Assembly (NCBI RefSeq): GCF_015472005.1
Contig: NZ_BMAQ01000005.1
Span: 186,001-250,000 of the forward strand
From: Insulibacter thermoxylanivorax
GTDB lineage: Bacteria; Bacillota; Bacilli; Paenibacillales; DA-C8
Direction: 5' to 3'
DNA length: 64,000 bases
In this document: positions 1-10,889 of the stretch, one piece after another
How positions within the stretch are numbered: position 1 is the first letter of the stretch
Layout: each line of letters opens with the position of its first letter
Position numbers and translations under genes: made by a program
The notes under the pieces: model-generated
Seen by the model: only the letters and a program-made list of their open reading frames with translations
Database searches by the model: none
What the model was told of the DNA's origin: nothing

Positions 1-165
1 ACGCCGGGCTTTATGTTCTGGTTAGGCGTGGATTCTCCCTATGGGCTGCACCATGCGAAGCTGGAGCCGAAGGAGGAAGCGATTGACCAGGCGATCAGTT
101 TGGTGACGCGTTACATCACATGGAAATCCCGGCAGCATGCAGGTAAGGAACAGCGGGACCGCTGA
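1..165 (+). CDS. M20-family amidohydrolase, C-terminal fragment
   Basis: The reading frame is open from base 1 and ends at TGA 163-165, giving the last 54 residues of a protein that begins outside the window. The pattern PGFMFWLGV, then [14 protein letters not shown] and a closing helix is typical of the C-terminal part of M20/N-acyl-amino-acid amidohydrolases. These are metal-dependent enzymes that remove acyl groups from amino acids or related compounds. The catalytic dimetal residues lie upstream and cannot be checked. It ends before the pyr promoter and appears to belong to a separate transcription unit. Confidence 0.75.
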   Translation, partial: TPGFMFWLGVDSPYGLHHAKLEPKEEAIDQAISLVTRYITWKSRQHAGKEQRDR

Positions 166-220
166 TTGGTGCATTTGGTCTTCAATCAGATCATTCGGCC
201 CATTTTTCTCATAATGATGC

Positions 221-249
221 TTGACAACATCCCATGCAAGTGGCATAAT
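221..249 (+). promoter_or_regulatory. sigma-A promoter of the pyr operon
   Basis: TTGACA (221-226) and CATAAT (244-249) are separated by exactly 17 bases. Transcription would begin near base 256, just before the PyrR-binding hairpin, which fits a pyr leader transcript. Confidence 0.85.
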
Positions 250-266
250 GCTACTAATCGAATAAG

Positions 267-1038
<772 letters not shown>

Positions 1039-1040
1039 GC

Positions 1041-1949
1041 ATGATCCGTACGCAGACGGCAGCAGAGCGAAGCTTGCTGGGACTTAAGGGTATGAGCAAG
1101 CAAGAGATCGAAGCGATCCTGGAGAGGGCTTCCTACTGGGCGAACTATCCGGTGAAGGTGACCGGACAGCTGGCCGGCAAGTTCGTCGCGAATATGTTCT
1201 TCGAAAACAGCACGCGTACCCGCTTCTCCTTCGAGCTGGCAGAGAAACGGCTAGGAGCAGAGGTGTTGAATTTCTCCGCCGCCGTCTCCAGCGTTCAGAA
1301 GGGGGAATCGATCTACGATACCGTAAGAACGCTGGAGTCGATGGGGATCGACGCCGGCATCATCCGTTTGAAGCCTGTGGGTGTGCTGCAGGAACTGGCG
1401 CAGAAGATCAGGATTCCGCTGATCAATGCCGGAGACGGTAACAATGAACATCCGACGCAGGCGCTGCTTGATATCTACACGATGAGACAGCATTTCGGCG
1501 AGATTCAAGGTCTTACCGTATCGATCATCGGCGATATCCAGCACAGCCGCGTCGCTCGCTCTAACTTATGGGGGCTGCGTACGATGGGAGCAGAGGTCCA
1601 GTTCTGTGCACCGCCGCAGATGATGGCGCAGGATCTCGAGGGACAGATCCGCTATGTGAGCATCGAAGAAGCGCTGCGTGCAGATGTTGTCATGCTGCTG
1701 CGGCTGCAGCTGGAACGGCATGAGACGGGCATGATCAAGAGTGCGGAGGAGTACCGGGAACAGTATGGATTAACCGCGGAGCGGGCGAAGCTGCTGAAAC
1801 CCCATGCGATCATCATGCATCCGGCGCCGGTGAATCGCAATGTGGAGATCGACGATGAGGTTGTCGAACATGAGCAGTCCCGCATCTTCACACAGATTGC
1901 CAATGGAGTGCCGATCCGCATGGCCGTGATCGAACGGGCGGTAGGCTGA
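1041..1949 (+). CDS. pyrB: Aspartate carbamoyltransferase catalytic subunit
   Basis: It condenses carbamoyl phosphate with aspartate to carbamoyl-aspartate, the committed step of pyrimidine synthesis. The 302-residue protein is typical for class C/B bacterial enzymes without a PyrI subunit. Visible motifs are the carbamoyl-phosphate-binding FFENSTRTRFSFE (STRT), the HPTQALLD motif and the C-terminal HPAPVNR. AGGGGG nine bases before ATG 1041 acts as ribosome binding site, inside the end of pyrR. No pyrI gene lies nearby, which is normal for Bacillota. Confidence 0.97.
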   Translation: MIRTQTAAERSLLGLKGMSKQEIEAILERASYWANYPVKVTGQLAGKFVANMFFENSTRTRFSFELAEKRLGAEVLNFSAAVSSVQKGESIYDTVRTLESMGIDAGIIRLKPVGVLQELAQKIRIPLINAGDGNNEHPTQALLDIYTMRQHFGEIQGLTVSIIGDIQHSRVARSNLWGLRTMGAEVQFCAPPQMMAQDLEGQIRYVSIEEALRADVVMLLRLQLERHETGMIKSAEEYREQYGLTAERAKLLKPHAIIMHPAPVNRNVEIDDEVVEHEQSRIFTQIANGVPIRMAVIERAVG

Positions 1950-2251
1950 AGGCATCAGCAAGGCGTAAGCGGCCTTGGTGAAGGCGGAGCAAGGAAATCC
2001 GAACAGGGGACAGGAAACATGAAGGTTGTTGGAAGTTTGATGAAAGGATCGGGGTCTTGATTAAAGGAAGTCTGATTGAAGAATATATGAAGCGTATCAA
2101 ATATAGAGCTGAAGATCGCCGCAAAATCGAGCATAGAGTCAAAGCGCAATCAAGCAAAGGGTACAAAAGAAGTGCAAATGCGGCAGCCAAATGCTAAAGT
2201 GTATGAAACGCGGTTAAGCGAACGACGATAATGGATATTCAGGAGGATACC
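1950..2251 (+). other. 302-base gap between pyrB and pyrC with no convincing gene
   Basis: There is no PyrR-binding motif, terminator or strong promoter here, so pyrC is probably cotranscribed from the leader. A 36-codon ATG frame (2087-2197, Lys/Arg rich) exists but has no ribosome binding site. B. subtilis has attenuators around pyrP in this part of its operon. Here the permease and its attenuator are absent. Confidence 0.5.
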
Positions 2252-3544
2252 ATGGGAATCTGGATCACAGGTGCGAAGCTGCTTAACAGCAGTACGAACG
2301 AATTAAAGTACGGATCGGTCTTGGTCGAGCAGGGGATCATCACGAAGATCACCGATGAGCCGGCCCCCACGGACTTGGAAGGCCATGAGGTGATCGATGC
2401 GAAGGGACATCTGCTCTCACCGGGACTCATCGATATGCATGTGCATTTTCGCGAGCCGGGATATGAATACAAGGAGACGATTGCCACAGGAACGCGGGCA
2501 GCTGCGCGCGGCGGCTTCACGACGGTCGCTTGCATGCCGAATACGAATCCCGTCATTGACGAGCCGGAAACCCTGCGCTATGTCTACGACAAAGCAGCAG
2601 CCGAAGGCAGCGTGCGCGTTCTGTCCTACGCTTGCATCACCAAGGGGGAGCAAGGCGAGGAGTTGACGGATTTTGCGGCGCTGAAACAGGCTGGAGCGAT
2701 CGGGTTTACCGATGACGGCGTCGGCGTGCAAAGTGCGAAGGTGATGAAGGATGCGATGAAGTTGGCCGCGTCCCTCGATCTGCCGATCGTCGCTCACTGC
2801 GAGGATGCCAGCTTGGTCGTCGGCGCTGCGGTAACGGAAGGGGAATTTGCCAAACGGCATGGGCTGAAGGGCATCCCGAACGAATCGGAGGCCATACATG
2901 TCGGCCGGGACATCCTGCTCGCTGAAACCACAGGGGTTCATTATCATGTGTGCCATATCAGCACGGAGCAGTCGATCCGCCTCGTTCGGATGGGCAAGGA
3001 ACTCGGCGTGAAGGTGACGACGGAGGTCTGTCCGCATCATCTGCTGCTGTCGGATGAAGATATTCCGGATACGATGGATGCGAATTGGAAGATGAATCCT
3101 CCGCTGCGCAGCCCCCGCGATGTGGAGGCCTGCATCCGCGGTCTGGAAGACGGCACGATCGATATGATCGTCACCGACCATGCGCCGCACAGCGCGGAGG
3201 AGAAGGCGCGCGGTTTGGATGCCGCTCCTTTCGGTATCACCGGCCTGGAGACCGCCTTCCCGCTGCTCTATACGAAGTTCGTAGCTTCGGGACGCTGGAC
3301 GCTGGGCTTCCTCTTGGAGAAGATGACGACCATACCGGCGGAGGTGTTCCGTCTTCCCTATGGCCGCCTTGAAACGGGAGCGCCGGCGGATCTGACCTTG
3401 ATCGATCTGGACACGGAACGCGTCGTTCGCGAAGAAGAATTTCTCTCGAAGGGGAAGAACACGCCTTTCGTCGGCTGGAAGCTGAAGGGCTGGCCGATCA
3501 TGACGATGGTAGACGGCAAAGTGGTCTGGCAGCATCAGGAATAA
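2252..3544 (+). CDS. pyrC: Dihydroorotase
   Basis: It cyclises carbamoyl-aspartate to dihydroorotate. The 430-residue length is that of the class I (type II amidohydrolase) PyrC of Bacillota. Metal-binding motifs are visible: DMHVHFREPG near the start, the HCED and HVCHIST segments in the middle, and DHAPH near residue 305. AGGAGG (2241-2246) five bases before ATG 2252 sets the start; the in-frame ATG at 2231 precedes that site and adds seven unconserved residues. It is the third gene of the operon. Confidence 0.96.
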   Translation: MGIWITGAKLLNSSTNELKYGSVLVEQGIITKITDEPAPTDLEGHEVIDAKGHLLSPGLIDMHVHFREPGYEYKETIATGTRAAARGGFTTVACMPNTNPVIDEPETLRYVYDKAAAEGSVRVLSYACITKGEQGEELTDFAALKQAGAIGFTDDGVGVQSAKVMKDAMKLAASLDLPIVAHCEDASLVVGAAVTEGEFAKRHGLKGIPNESEAIHVGRDILLAETTGVHYHVCHISTEQSIRLVRMGKELGVKVTTEVCPHHLLLSDEDIPDTMDANWKMNPPLRSPRDVEACIRGLEDGTIDMIVTDHAPHSAEEKARGLDAAPFGITGLETAFPLLYTKFVASGRWTLGFLLEKMTTIPAEVFRLPYGRLETGAPADLTLIDLDTERVVREEEFLSKGKNTPFVGWKLKGWPIMTMVDGKVVWQHQE

Positions 3545-3661
3545 GCGGCAGCAGCTGACGGGGCGTAACCGATCACAAGATATGATGATATAAAGATAGA
3601 GAAGGTTAGAGATCAGGAATAGGTTTACGAAATTTATGTATCAAGTGTGATGTACAGAGGC

Positions 3662-3731
3662 GGATAAGCATTTTCGGATAAACATCTGAGGGTAAGCATC
3701 CGAGGGTAAGCATCCGAGGGTAAAGGTTGAT
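3662..3731 (+). repeat. 14-bp tandem repeat upstream of carA
   Basis: Five consecutive 14-base units start at 3662, 3676, 3690, 3704 and 3718. Units 3 and 4 are identical (GGGTAAGCATCCGA), units 1 and 2 are diverged (GGATAAGCATTTTC, GGATAAACATCTGA) and unit 5 keeps only the first seven or so bases. It lies in the 243-base untranslated gap between pyrC and carA. The unit length is not a multiple of three and no gene crosses it. Confidence 0.85.
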
Positions 3732-3787
3732 GGATAGACAATGGCTGGTTAGACCTCTTGGGATATACGAGTGAAGGGATGATGAAG

Positions 3788-4933
3788 ATGCAGGCAAGAT
3801 TGTTGTTGGAAGACGGCACCTTGTTCACCGGGAAGGCTTTTGGCGCAAGCAGCGATGCTTACGGCGAGGTGGTATTCACCACCGGGGTGACCGGGTATCA
3901 AGAAGTGCTGACGGATCCTTCGTACTGCGGCTATATCGTGACGATGACCTATCCGCTGATCGGCAATTACGGGATCAGCCGGGATGATTTTGAAAGCGTA
4001 CGCCCTTACATTCAAGGTTTGGTCGTGCGCGAGCAGGAGCTGGTGCCGAGCAATTGGCGGGCGCAATATACCCTTGACAGTCTGTTGAAGGAGTACGATA
4101 TCCCGGGGATCAGCGGCATCGATACGCGGATGTTGACGCGCAAGATTCGTCAAGCAGGCACGTTGAAGGGGCTGATCACAACTTCGGATGCATCTGTGGT
4201 AGAATTGGCTGAGCGGCTTGGCGCTTATGATGTGCTGAAGGATCAGGTAGCCCGCGTCTCGACCAAATCGATGTATATCAGCCCGGGCTACGGGGAGCGC
4301 ATCGTGGTCATGGATTTTGGCTGCAAAAGCAGCATCCTGCGCGAACTGACGCGGCGCGGATGCGATATCGTGGTTGTGCCTTATGATACGACCAGCGAAC
4401 AGATTCGCAGACTGCATCCCGACGGCATCCTGCTGTCCAATGGTCCCGGAGATCCGAAACGGATCCCCGCAGCGATTCGCACGATTTCTGAACTGCTCGG
4501 AGAAGTGCCGATCTTCGGCATCTGTTTGGGTCATCTGCTTCTGGCGCTGGCCTGCGGAGCGGACACGGCGAAACTGAGCTGCGGTCACCGGGGAAATCAT
4601 CCGGTGAAGGAGCTTAGGAGCAATCGCTGCTATATCACTTCACAGAATCATAGCTTCACCGTACTTGAAAGTTCGCTGGCAGGCACCGGCCTTGCGGTTA
4701 CTCACATCAACAGCAATGACGGCTCGATCGAAGGGCTGCGCCATGAGCGTTATCCGGCCTTCTCTGCACAGTTCCATCCAGAAGCGGCGCCGGGACCGAA
4801 GGATTCCGGTTACCTGTTCGATGAGTTTCTGGATCTGATCAGAGAACATAAGGCGGTGTTGACCAAGCAGCCGAGCCAAGTGTTATTCACAGCCGAGAAG
4901 CGGAAGGGAGAACTGGTATATGCCGATCAATAA
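3788..4933 (+). CDS. carA: Carbamoyl-phosphate synthase small (glutaminase) subunit
   Basis: It hydrolyses glutamine and passes ammonia to CarB for carbamoyl phosphate synthesis. The 381-residue protein has the N-terminal CPSase small-chain domain ([20 protein letters not shown]) and a C-terminal class I amidotransferase domain. The catalytic Cys is in FGICLGH and the His/Glu pair in [15 protein letters not shown] (3774-3778) is nine bases before ATG 3788, so this start is preferred over ATG 3779, ATG 3782 or the upstream frame from 3758. It overlaps carB by 14 bases, which suggests translational coupling. It is the pyrimidine-regulated copy (pyrAA). Confidence 0.95.
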   Translation: MQARLLLEDGTLFTGKAFGASSDAYGEVVFTTGVTGYQEVLTDPSYCGYIVTMTYPLIGNYGISRDDFESVRPYIQGLVVREQELVPSNWRAQYTLDSLLKEYDIPGISGIDTRMLTRKIRQAGTLKGLITTSDASVVELAERLGAYDVLKDQVARVSTKSMYISPGYGERIVVMDFGCKSSILRELTRRGCDIVVVPYDTTSEQIRRLHPDGILLSNGPGDPKRIPAAIRTISELLGEVPIFGICLGHLLLALACGADTAKLSCGHRGNHPVKELRSNRCYITSQNHSFTVLESSLAGTGLAVTHINSNDGSIEGLRHERYPAFSAQFHPEAAPGPKDSGYLFDEFLDLIREHKAVLTKQPSQVLFTAEKRKGELVYADQ

Positions 4934-7900
4934 AGATCTTAAGAAAATCCTTGTCATCGGTTCCGGACCGATCGTCATCGGACAAGCTGCGGAATTCGAC
5001 TATGCGGGAACGCAGGCTTGTCAGGCATTGAAGGAAGAAGGCTTGGAAGTCGTCCTGATCAACAGCAATCCAGCAACCATCATGACGGATACGAATATGG
5101 CGGACAAAGTTTATATCGAACCGATCACGCCGGAGTTCATCGCGCAGATCATCCGCCAGGAGCGCCCGGACGGGCTGCTGCCTACGCTCGGCGGTCAGAC
5201 GGGACTGAATATGGCTGTGGCGCTGGCCAAAGCCGGTGTGCTGGAGCGGGAGAATGTGAAGCTGCTCGGCACTCAGCTGAGTGCGATCGAGCGGGCTGAG
5301 GACCGGGATCTGTTCCGCGAACTGATGCGGGAGCTGGAGCAGCCGGTTCCTGAGAGCACGATCGTGACCTCCGTACAGGAAGCCGTGGACTTCGCCGATG
5401 AGATCGGCTATCCGATCATCGTTCGACCGGCCTATACCCTCGGCGGCACCGGCGGCGGCATCTGCCATAACGAAGAAGAACTGCGCGAAGTCGTCACCAA
5501 CGGCATCCGTTACAGCCCGATCGGCCAATGCTTGATCGAGAAGAGCATCGCCGGCATGAAAGAGATCGAATACGAAGTGATGCGCGATTCCAACGACAAC
5601 TGCATCGTGGTGTGCAATATGGAAAACATCGATCCCGTCGGCGTACATACAGGGGATTCGATCGTTGTAGCGCCCAGCCAGACGTTGTCGGACCGCGAGT
5701 ATCAGATGCTGCGCTCGGCTGCGCTGAAGATCATCCGCGCGCTGAACATCGAAGGCGGCTGCAACGTACAATTCGCGCTGGATCCGCACAGCTTCCAATA
5801 TTATGTGATCGAAGTGAACCCGCGGGTAAGCCGTTCCTCGGCGCTCGCTTCGAAGGCGACGGGGTACCCGATCGCCAAGATGGCGGCGAAGATTGCCATC
5901 GGCTATACCCTTGATGAGATCATCAATCCGGTGACCGGCCAGACCTATGCCTATTTTGAGCCGGCCCTCGACTACGTCGTGACGAAGATCCCGCGCTGGC
6001 CCTTCGACAAATTCACCACGGCGAATCGCAAGCTGGGCACGCAGATGAAGGCGACGGGCGAAGTGATGGCCATCGGCCGCACCTTCGAGGAATCCTTGCA
6101 TAAGGCGGTGCGCTCGCTGGAAATCGGTACCCATCGGCTGTATCTGAAGGATACGGAAAATCTGGATGATGAGACGCTGCGCACACGGCTCGTTCATGCA
6201 GATGATGAACGGTTGTTCTTAATCGCCGAAGCCTTCCGCCGCGGCTATGAACTGCAGGAGATTCAAGATCTCACGAAAATCGATTGGTGGTTCCTGCATA
6301 AGATCGAGGGGCTGGTGCGCTTCGAGGGCAGACTGCGCGAGGAGGAATTGACGCCGAAGCTCCTGTATGAAGCGAAGCGCAAAGGCTTCACCGATCTGGC
6401 GATTGCCGAACTGCGCGCGGCTGCCAATCCCGGCGGGCCGTACACCACGGAACAGGAAGTGCGCGAGTATCGCCTGAAGCTGGGCTATAAACCGGTATAC
6501 AAGATGGTGGATACCTGCGCTGCTGAATTTGAATCGACGACACCTTACTACTATTCCACCTATGAGACGGAGAACGAGGTCATCGAGACGGACAAACAGA
6601 AGGTCATCGTTCTCGGTTCGGGCCCGATTCGCATCGGCCAAGGGATCGAATTTGACTATTCGACGGTTCATGCGGTATGGGCGATCCAAGAAGCCGGTTA
6701 TGAAGCGGTGATCATCAACAACAACCCCGAGACGGTCTCAACGGACTTCAATACATCGGATCGCCTGTACTTCGAACCGCTCTTCTTCGAAGATGTCATG
6801 AATGTCATCGAGCAGGAGAAGCCGCTCGGCGTAATCGTTCAGTTCGGCGGGCAGACGGCGATCAACCTGGCCGGCAAGCTGGCTGCGGCAGGGGTGCGCA
6901 TCCTCGGCTCGAGCCTAGAGAGCATCGATACGGCGGAGGACCGCAAGAAGTTCGAAGCCCTCCTCTCCAGCTTGAACATCGCCCAGCCGCCGGGAACGAC
7001 GGTGACGAGCGTGGAAGAAGCCGTCGGCGCCGCAGCGAAGCTCGGATATCCCGTCCTCGTGCGCCCGTCCTATGTCCTCGGCGGCCGCGCGATGGAGATC
7101 GTGTACAATGATCAGGAGTTGCTGAGCTACATGGAGCAGGCAGTGAAGATCAATCCGGAGCACCCGGTCTTAATCGACCGATATATGCTCGGCAAGGAAA
7201 CGGAAGTCGACGCCATCAGCGACGGTGAGACGGTGCTGATCCCGGGGATCATGGAGCATGTGGAACGCGCCGGTGTACATTCCGGCGACTCGATCGCTGT
7301 CTATCCGCCGCAGACGATCTCTGCAGAGCTGCAACAGCAGATGGTGGACATCACCGTGAAGATTGCACGCGCCCTTAAGGTTGTCGGGCTGATCAATATC
7401 CAGTTCGTCATCCATCAGGATCAGGTGTATGTGATCGAGGTGAATCCGCGTTCCTCGCGAACGGTGCCGTTCCTCTCGAAGGTGACGAATATCCCGATGG
7501 CGAACGTGGCGACGCGGGCGATCCTTGGAGCGAAGCTCCAAGACTTGGGCTACGAGACGGGTCTCTGGAAAGAAGATGACTATGTCTCGGTGAAGGTGCC
7601 GGTGTTCTCCTTCGCCAAGCTGCGCCGCGTGGAACCGACGCTGGGACCGGAGATGAAATCAACAGGGGAAGTCATGGGCCGCGATGTGAACTTTGCGAAG
7701 GCTCTCTACAAAGGCCTCGTCGGCGCTGGCATGAAGATCCCGGCGAACGGCACGATTATCGCTACGGTGGCGGATAAGGATAAGGACGAAGCGGCTGAGC
7801 TCTTGAAAGGTTTTGCGAAACTCGGATATCACATCATGGCGACGAGCGGCACGGCGGATGTGCTGGAGCAGAAAGGCCTGCATGTGACACGGGTGAAGAA

Positions 7901-8126
7901 ACTGAGCGAAGGTTCGCCGAATATCATCGACTTGATTCGCAAGGGTGAAGCCCATCTGATCATCAACACGCTGACGAAGGGCAGAACGCCGGAGCGCGAC
8001 GGTTTCCGCATCCGCCGCGAAGCCGTGGAGAACGGCGTCGTCATGATGACGTCCCTGGATACGGTAAGAGCGCTGCTGCAGATGCTGGAGACGATTAATT
8101 TCTCCTCGGCGCCGATGCCTGTTTAA
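4920..8126 (+). CDS. carB: Carbamoyl-phosphate synthase large subunit
   Basis: It makes carbamoyl phosphate from bicarbonate, two ATP and ammonia delivered by CarA. The 1068-residue protein shows the expected internal duplication. An N-terminal carboxyphosphate half ([28 protein letters not shown]) is followed by an oligomerisation region and a C-terminal carbamoyl phosphate half ([27 protein letters not shown]). An MGS-like allosteric domain follows from about residue 930 ([18 protein letters not shown]). Both ATP-grasp segments look intact. It is translated from ATG 4920 inside the end of carA. Confidence 0.97.
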   Translation: MPINKDLKKILVIGSGPIVIGQAAEFDYAGTQACQALKEEGLEVVLINSNPATIMTDTNMADKVYIEPITPEFIAQIIRQERPDGLLPTLGGQTGLNMAVALAKAGVLERENVKLLGTQLSAIERAEDRDLFRELMRELEQPVPESTIVTSVQEAVDFADEIGYPIIVRPAYTLGGTGGGICHNEEELREVVTNGIRYSPIGQCLIEKSIAGMKEIEYEVMRDSNDNCIVVCNMENIDPVGVHTGDSIVVAPSQTLSDREYQMLRSAALKIIRALNIEGGCNVQFALDPHSFQYYVIEVNPRVSRSSALASKATGYPIAKMAAKIAIGYTLDEIINPVTGQTYAYFEPALDYVVTKIPRWPFDKFTTANRKLGTQMKATGEVMAIGRTFEESLHKAVRSLEIGTHRLYLKDTENLDDETLRTRLVHADDERLFLIAEAFRRGYELQEIQDLTKIDWWFLHKIEGLVRFEGRLREEELTPKLLYEAKRKGFTDLAIAELRAAANPGGPYTTEQEVREYRLKLGYKPVYKMVDTCAAEFESTTPYYYSTYETENEVIETDKQKVIVLGSGPIRIGQGIEFDYSTVHAVWAIQEAGYEAVIINNNPETVSTDFNTSDRLYFEPLFFEDVMNVIEQEKPLGVIVQFGGQTAINLAGKLAAAGVRILGSSLESIDTAEDRKKFEALLSSLNIAQPPGTTVTSVEEAVGAAAKLGYPVLVRPSYVLGGRAMEIVYNDQELLSYMEQAVKINPEHPVLIDRYMLGKETEVDAISDGETVLIPGIMEHVERAGVHSGDSIAVYPPQTISAELQQQMVDITVKIARALKVVGLINIQFVIHQDQVYVIEVNPRSSRTVPFLSKVTNIPMANVATRAILGAKLQDLGYETGLWKEDDYVSVKVPVFSFAKLRRVEPTLGPEMKSTGEVMGRDVNFAKALYKGLVGAGMKIPANGTIIATVADKDKDEAAELLKGFAKLGYHIMATSGTADVLEQKGLHVTRVKKLSEGSPNIIDLIRKGEAHLIINTLTKGRTPERDGFRIRREAVENGVVMMTSLDTVRALLQMLETINFSSAPMPV

Positions 8127-8186
8127 TCAACCTGCACCCCCGAAGAGGATGAACAACAGTGAGAACGAACGAAGGAGGTCCTTATC

Positions 8187-8951
8187 TTGCAAATTACTGC
8201 GGCAGCTTCCCGGCTAATGGTGGCTCTCGATTACCCCAATGCTGCAGCGGCGGAGAGACTCCTTACGGAACTTAAGGGGATCCCCTGCTATATGAAAGTG
8301 GGCATGCAGCTGTTCTACGCTGCAGGCCCGGCTTTCATCGAACGCCTGCAACGCGACGGCTACCGCGTGTTCCTCGACCTGAAGATGCACGACATCCCGA
8401 ACACCGTGAAGGGTGCAGCCCAGAGCATTGCGAGTATGGGCGTGGATATGTTCAATGTCCATGCGGCGGGCGGTGTGAAGATGATGGAGGCGGCTCTTGC
8501 GGGCGCGGCTCTTGCGGGCACTGCAGCCAAGGAAGCGGGAAGCACCCCTGAGCAGCCGCTGGTCATCGCTGTTACGCAGCTGACCAGCACGGATCAGAGG
8601 GTACTGAACGAGGAAATCGGCATTCAAGGCACGGTAGAAGATGCCGTCGTCCATTATGCGAGATTAGCTCGACTGGCGGGATTGCACGGCGTGGTCGCCT
8701 CGCCGCTGGAAGTGAAGCGGATCAAGGAGACCTGCGATGCATCGTTCATCACGGTAACCCCCGGCATTCGCCCGCAGGGAGCGGAGAGAGGCGATCAATC
8801 CCGTGTGATGACGCCAGGGGAAGCGATCCGCCAAGGAACGGATTATATCGTCGTCGGCCGGCCGATCACCGCTGCGCCCTCGCCGCGGCAGGCCGCCGAA
8901 GCGATCCTTGCGGAGATGGCGGAAGCGTTGGCGGAGTTGTCTAGCCGATAA
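8187..8951 (+). CDS. pyrF: Orotidine-5'-phosphate decarboxylase
   Basis: It decarboxylates OMP to UMP. The 254-residue protein begins MVALDYPN-like, has the catalytic DLKMHDIPNTV segment (Lys and Asp network) and the phosphate-binding VTPGIRP and IVVGRPIT motifs. The start is TTG 8187, fixed by AAGGAGG at 8172-8178 with an 8-base spacing. A short repeated segment (ALAGAALAGTAA near residues 109-120) is a local duplication in a loop. In B. subtilis pyrK and pyrD lie between carB and pyrF; here only 60 non-coding bases do. Confidence 0.95.
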   Translation: MQITAAASRLMVALDYPNAAAAERLLTELKGIPCYMKVGMQLFYAAGPAFIERLQRDGYRVFLDLKMHDIPNTVKGAAQSIASMGVDMFNVHAAGGVKMMEAALAGAALAGTAAKEAGSTPEQPLVIAVTQLTSTDQRVLNEEIGIQGTVEDAVVHYARLARLAGLHGVVASPLEVKRIKETCDASFITVTPGIRPQGAERGDQSRVMTPGEAIRQGTDYIVVGRPITAAPSPRQAAEAILAEMAEALAELSSR

Positions 8952-9040
8952 AGAATCTTTATGAAACATCTTTATGAAGAATTCTTCAAAGCCGGCATTC
9001 GGCATGTTTGTTATAAAAAATCAATAGGAGAGTGGAATTC

Positions 9041-9685
9041 ATGCATACAATGGACACCAAAGCGCAGCAGATCGCAAAGGCTCTTCTCAAAATCGGCGCG
9101 GTGAACCTCAGCCCGAAGCAGCCCTTCACCTGGACTTCGGGATTGAAGTCGCCGATCTATTGCGACAACCGCTTGACCATCTCCTATCCGGAGATTCGCG
9201 AGCTCATCGCGGAGGGGTTTGCAGAGCTGATCAGGGAGGAATATCCGGAGACGGAGCTGATCGCAGGAGCGGCTACCGGCGGGGTGCCACATGCAGCGCT
9301 TGTCGCTGACCGGTTGAAGCTGCCGATGGTCTATGTTCGCAGCAAACCCAAAGGTCACGGGCAAGGACGGATGATCGAAGGAGTACTTAAGCCCGGGCAA
9401 AAAACCATCGTGATCGAGGATCTGATCTCCACCGGCGGCAGCTCGCTGCGCGTCGCACAAGCGGTCAATGAAGCGGGAGGCAAGACTCTTGCCGTAGCGG
9501 CGATCTTCACCTATGAATTTGAATCGGCAAAGGAAGTTTTCCGCGCTGCGGGGATCGCGCTGCGTACGCTGTCCAATTATTCCACTCTCATCCAGGAAGC
9601 AGCAGCGAGCGGAGCGATCGATGAGGAAGAGTTGGAGCTGCTGCATCGCTGGAGACAGAATCCCGCTGCCTACGGTACGGAATGA
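9041..9685 (+). CDS. pyrE: Orotate phosphoribosyltransferase
   Basis: It joins orotate to PRPP to form OMP. The 214-residue product has the N-terminal FTWTSGLKSPIYCDNR motif, VYVRSKPKGHG and the PRPP loop TIVIEDLISTGGSS. AGGAG (9026-9030) is ten bases before ATG 9041, which is chosen over the upstream GTG 9032. It is the last gene of the operon and is followed after 13 bases by a terminator. Confidence 0.96.
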   Translation: MHTMDTKAQQIAKALLKIGAVNLSPKQPFTWTSGLKSPIYCDNRLTISYPEIRELIAEGFAELIREEYPETELIAGAATGGVPHAALVADRLKLPMVYVRSKPKGHGQGRMIEGVLKPGQKTIVIEDLISTGGSSLRVAQAVNEAGGKTLAVAAIFTYEFESAKEVFRAAGIALRTLSNYSTLIQEAAASGAIDEEELELLHRWRQNPAAYGTE

Positions 9686-9698
9686 TGCACGGACAACG

Positions 9699-9726
9699 GC
9701 TGTTCTGCTTGTCAGGGCAGCTTTTT
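9699..9726 (+). terminator. Rho-independent terminator of the pyr operon
   Basis: GCTGTTCTG (9699-9707) pairs with CAGGGCAGC (9713-9721) with two G-U pairs and a 5-base loop, followed by TTTTT and further T-rich sequence. Confidence 0.75.
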
Positions 9727-10076
9727 CTTATTATGCACTTATTTTGTTGCTAATCCGGCTTGGTAACTTTATCATTACTATAAGAAGGAAGTAAGCGGAA
9801 ACATCAACCAGCCTCTGATGCTAGTGTGCGAGGATACGCATCTGTATAGGAAGATCGTTGATGATCATAGACCATGTCGATCAGCGGCCTGATAACGAAT
9901 TGTGCGGCTATGGGACCGCTGTGTTATTGGTGAATCGCAGCTTTAAAGAATCGATCGCATCGCGATCGATTCAATAGATTAGTAGAATCTGCTTAATTTT
10001 TTATTGTGATGTGTAACATTTTGTTAGTATGCTGCGTCAAATAAGAGATGGAATTTATATAGAGGAGAGTATGACT
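9727..10076 (+). other. 350-base gap upstream of the ABC operon
   Basis: No gene of useful length is seen. The stretch contains the inverted repeat at 9948-9972 and an AT-rich segment with a weak promoter candidate (TTGTGA 10004-10009, TAGTAT 10025-10030, spacing 15). That segment probably drives the following five-gene operon. Confidence 0.4.
9948..9972 (+). repeat. Perfect 11-bp inverted repeat, operator-like
   Basis: GAATCGATCGC (9948-9958) and GCGATCGATTC (9962-9972) are exact reverse complements around ATC. There is no T run, so it is not a typical terminator. Its position about 105 bases before the ABC operon start suggests a protein-binding site. Confidence 0.6.
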
Positions 10077-10889
10077 ATGGCCTGGTTTCGCCGAACTGGC
10101 AAGAAGTCTGCTGCAACCAATGAACAAGAAGATAGTACAGCATCCGTCGGTGTGATCGAACGCGGTGTGATCGAATGCGAAGCACCGCCGGTGCAGTCAG
10201 AATGGACGCCGCCCGCGGAGAAACTGCTGGAAGTGAGGAACGTGGAGCGGATCTTCCATGTGGGTTCCAGAGAGATCCATGTACTTAAAGGGATTAATAT
10301 GGAGCTCGGCTGGAAGCAGCTCGTCATGCTGCGGGGACGATCGGGTTCGGGGAAGACGACGCTGCTCAATCTTATCGGCGGCTTGGACACGCCGACCAGA
10401 GGCGAGATCTACTTCCAAGGACAGCCGTTCCATGAGTGGAATGACGATGAGCGAACCGCAGCGCGGCGCAAAGATATCGGCTTCATCTTCCAAACTTATG
10501 CCTTGCTCCCGCTGCTGTCGGCCTATGAGAATGTGGAGCTGTCCCTTCGCATGGCCGGTGTGCCGCGCGGGGAATGGAAGGAGCGCATCACCCATTGCCT
10601 CGAATTGGTCGGGCTCAGCAAACGGATGCATCACCGGCCTTATGAGTTGTCCGGCGGGGAACAGCAGCGCGTTGCGATCGCCAAGGCGATTGCCCACCGG
10701 CCGAAGCTGATCCTGGCCGACGAACCTACGGCTGAATTGGACTCCCAGATGGGTGCACAGGTGATGAGCGTGTTCCGCGATATCATCGAAACGGAGCATA
10801 TTACGATCTGCATGACTACACACGATCCGACGATAATGGAGGTTGCTGACCATGTCTATGAAATGGTGGACGGAAAGTTCATCTCGTAA
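10077..10889 (+). CDS. ABC transporter ATP-binding protein (MacB/LolD type)
   Basis: It is the ATPase subunit of a lipoprotein/peptide-export type ABC system. After a variable N-terminal extension of about 45 residues, the nucleotide-binding domain shows Walker A GRSGSGKTT, a Q-loop FIFQTYALLP, signature LSGGEQQRVAIAKA, Walker B LILADEPT and the H-loop TTHD. GAGGAG (10062-10067) is nine bases from ATG 10077 but only three from ATG 10071, so 10077 is preferred. It overlaps the next gene and heads a five-gene operon with adaptor, permease, second ATPase and solute-binding protein. Substrate unknown. Confidence 0.85.
   Translation: MAWFRRTGKKSAATNEQEDSTASVGVIERGVIECEAPPVQSEWTPPAEKLLEVRNVERIFHVGSREIHVLKGINMELGWKQLVMLRGRSGSGKTTLLNLIGGLDTPTRGEIYFQGQPFHEWNDDERTAARRKDIGFIFQTYALLPLLSAYENVELSLRMAGVPRGEWKERITHCLELVGLSKRMHHRPYELSGGEQQRVAIAKAIAHRPKLILADEPTAELDSQMGAQVMSVFRDIIETEHITICMTTHDPTIMEVADHVYEMVDGKFIS

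Noticed and set aside
2087-2197. 36-codon Lys/Arg-rich ORF between pyrB and pyrC
   Set aside because: No ribosome binding site and no recognisable protein; probably chance in a non-coding gap.
2417-3535. Long minus-strand ORF (372 aa) opposite pyrC
   Set aside because: Exact shadow of a well-conserved dihydroorotase gene; Arg/His-rich composition typical of antisense frames.
4887-6197. Long minus-strand ORF (436 aa) opposite carB
   Set aside because: Shadow of carB; no ribosome binding site and no family features.
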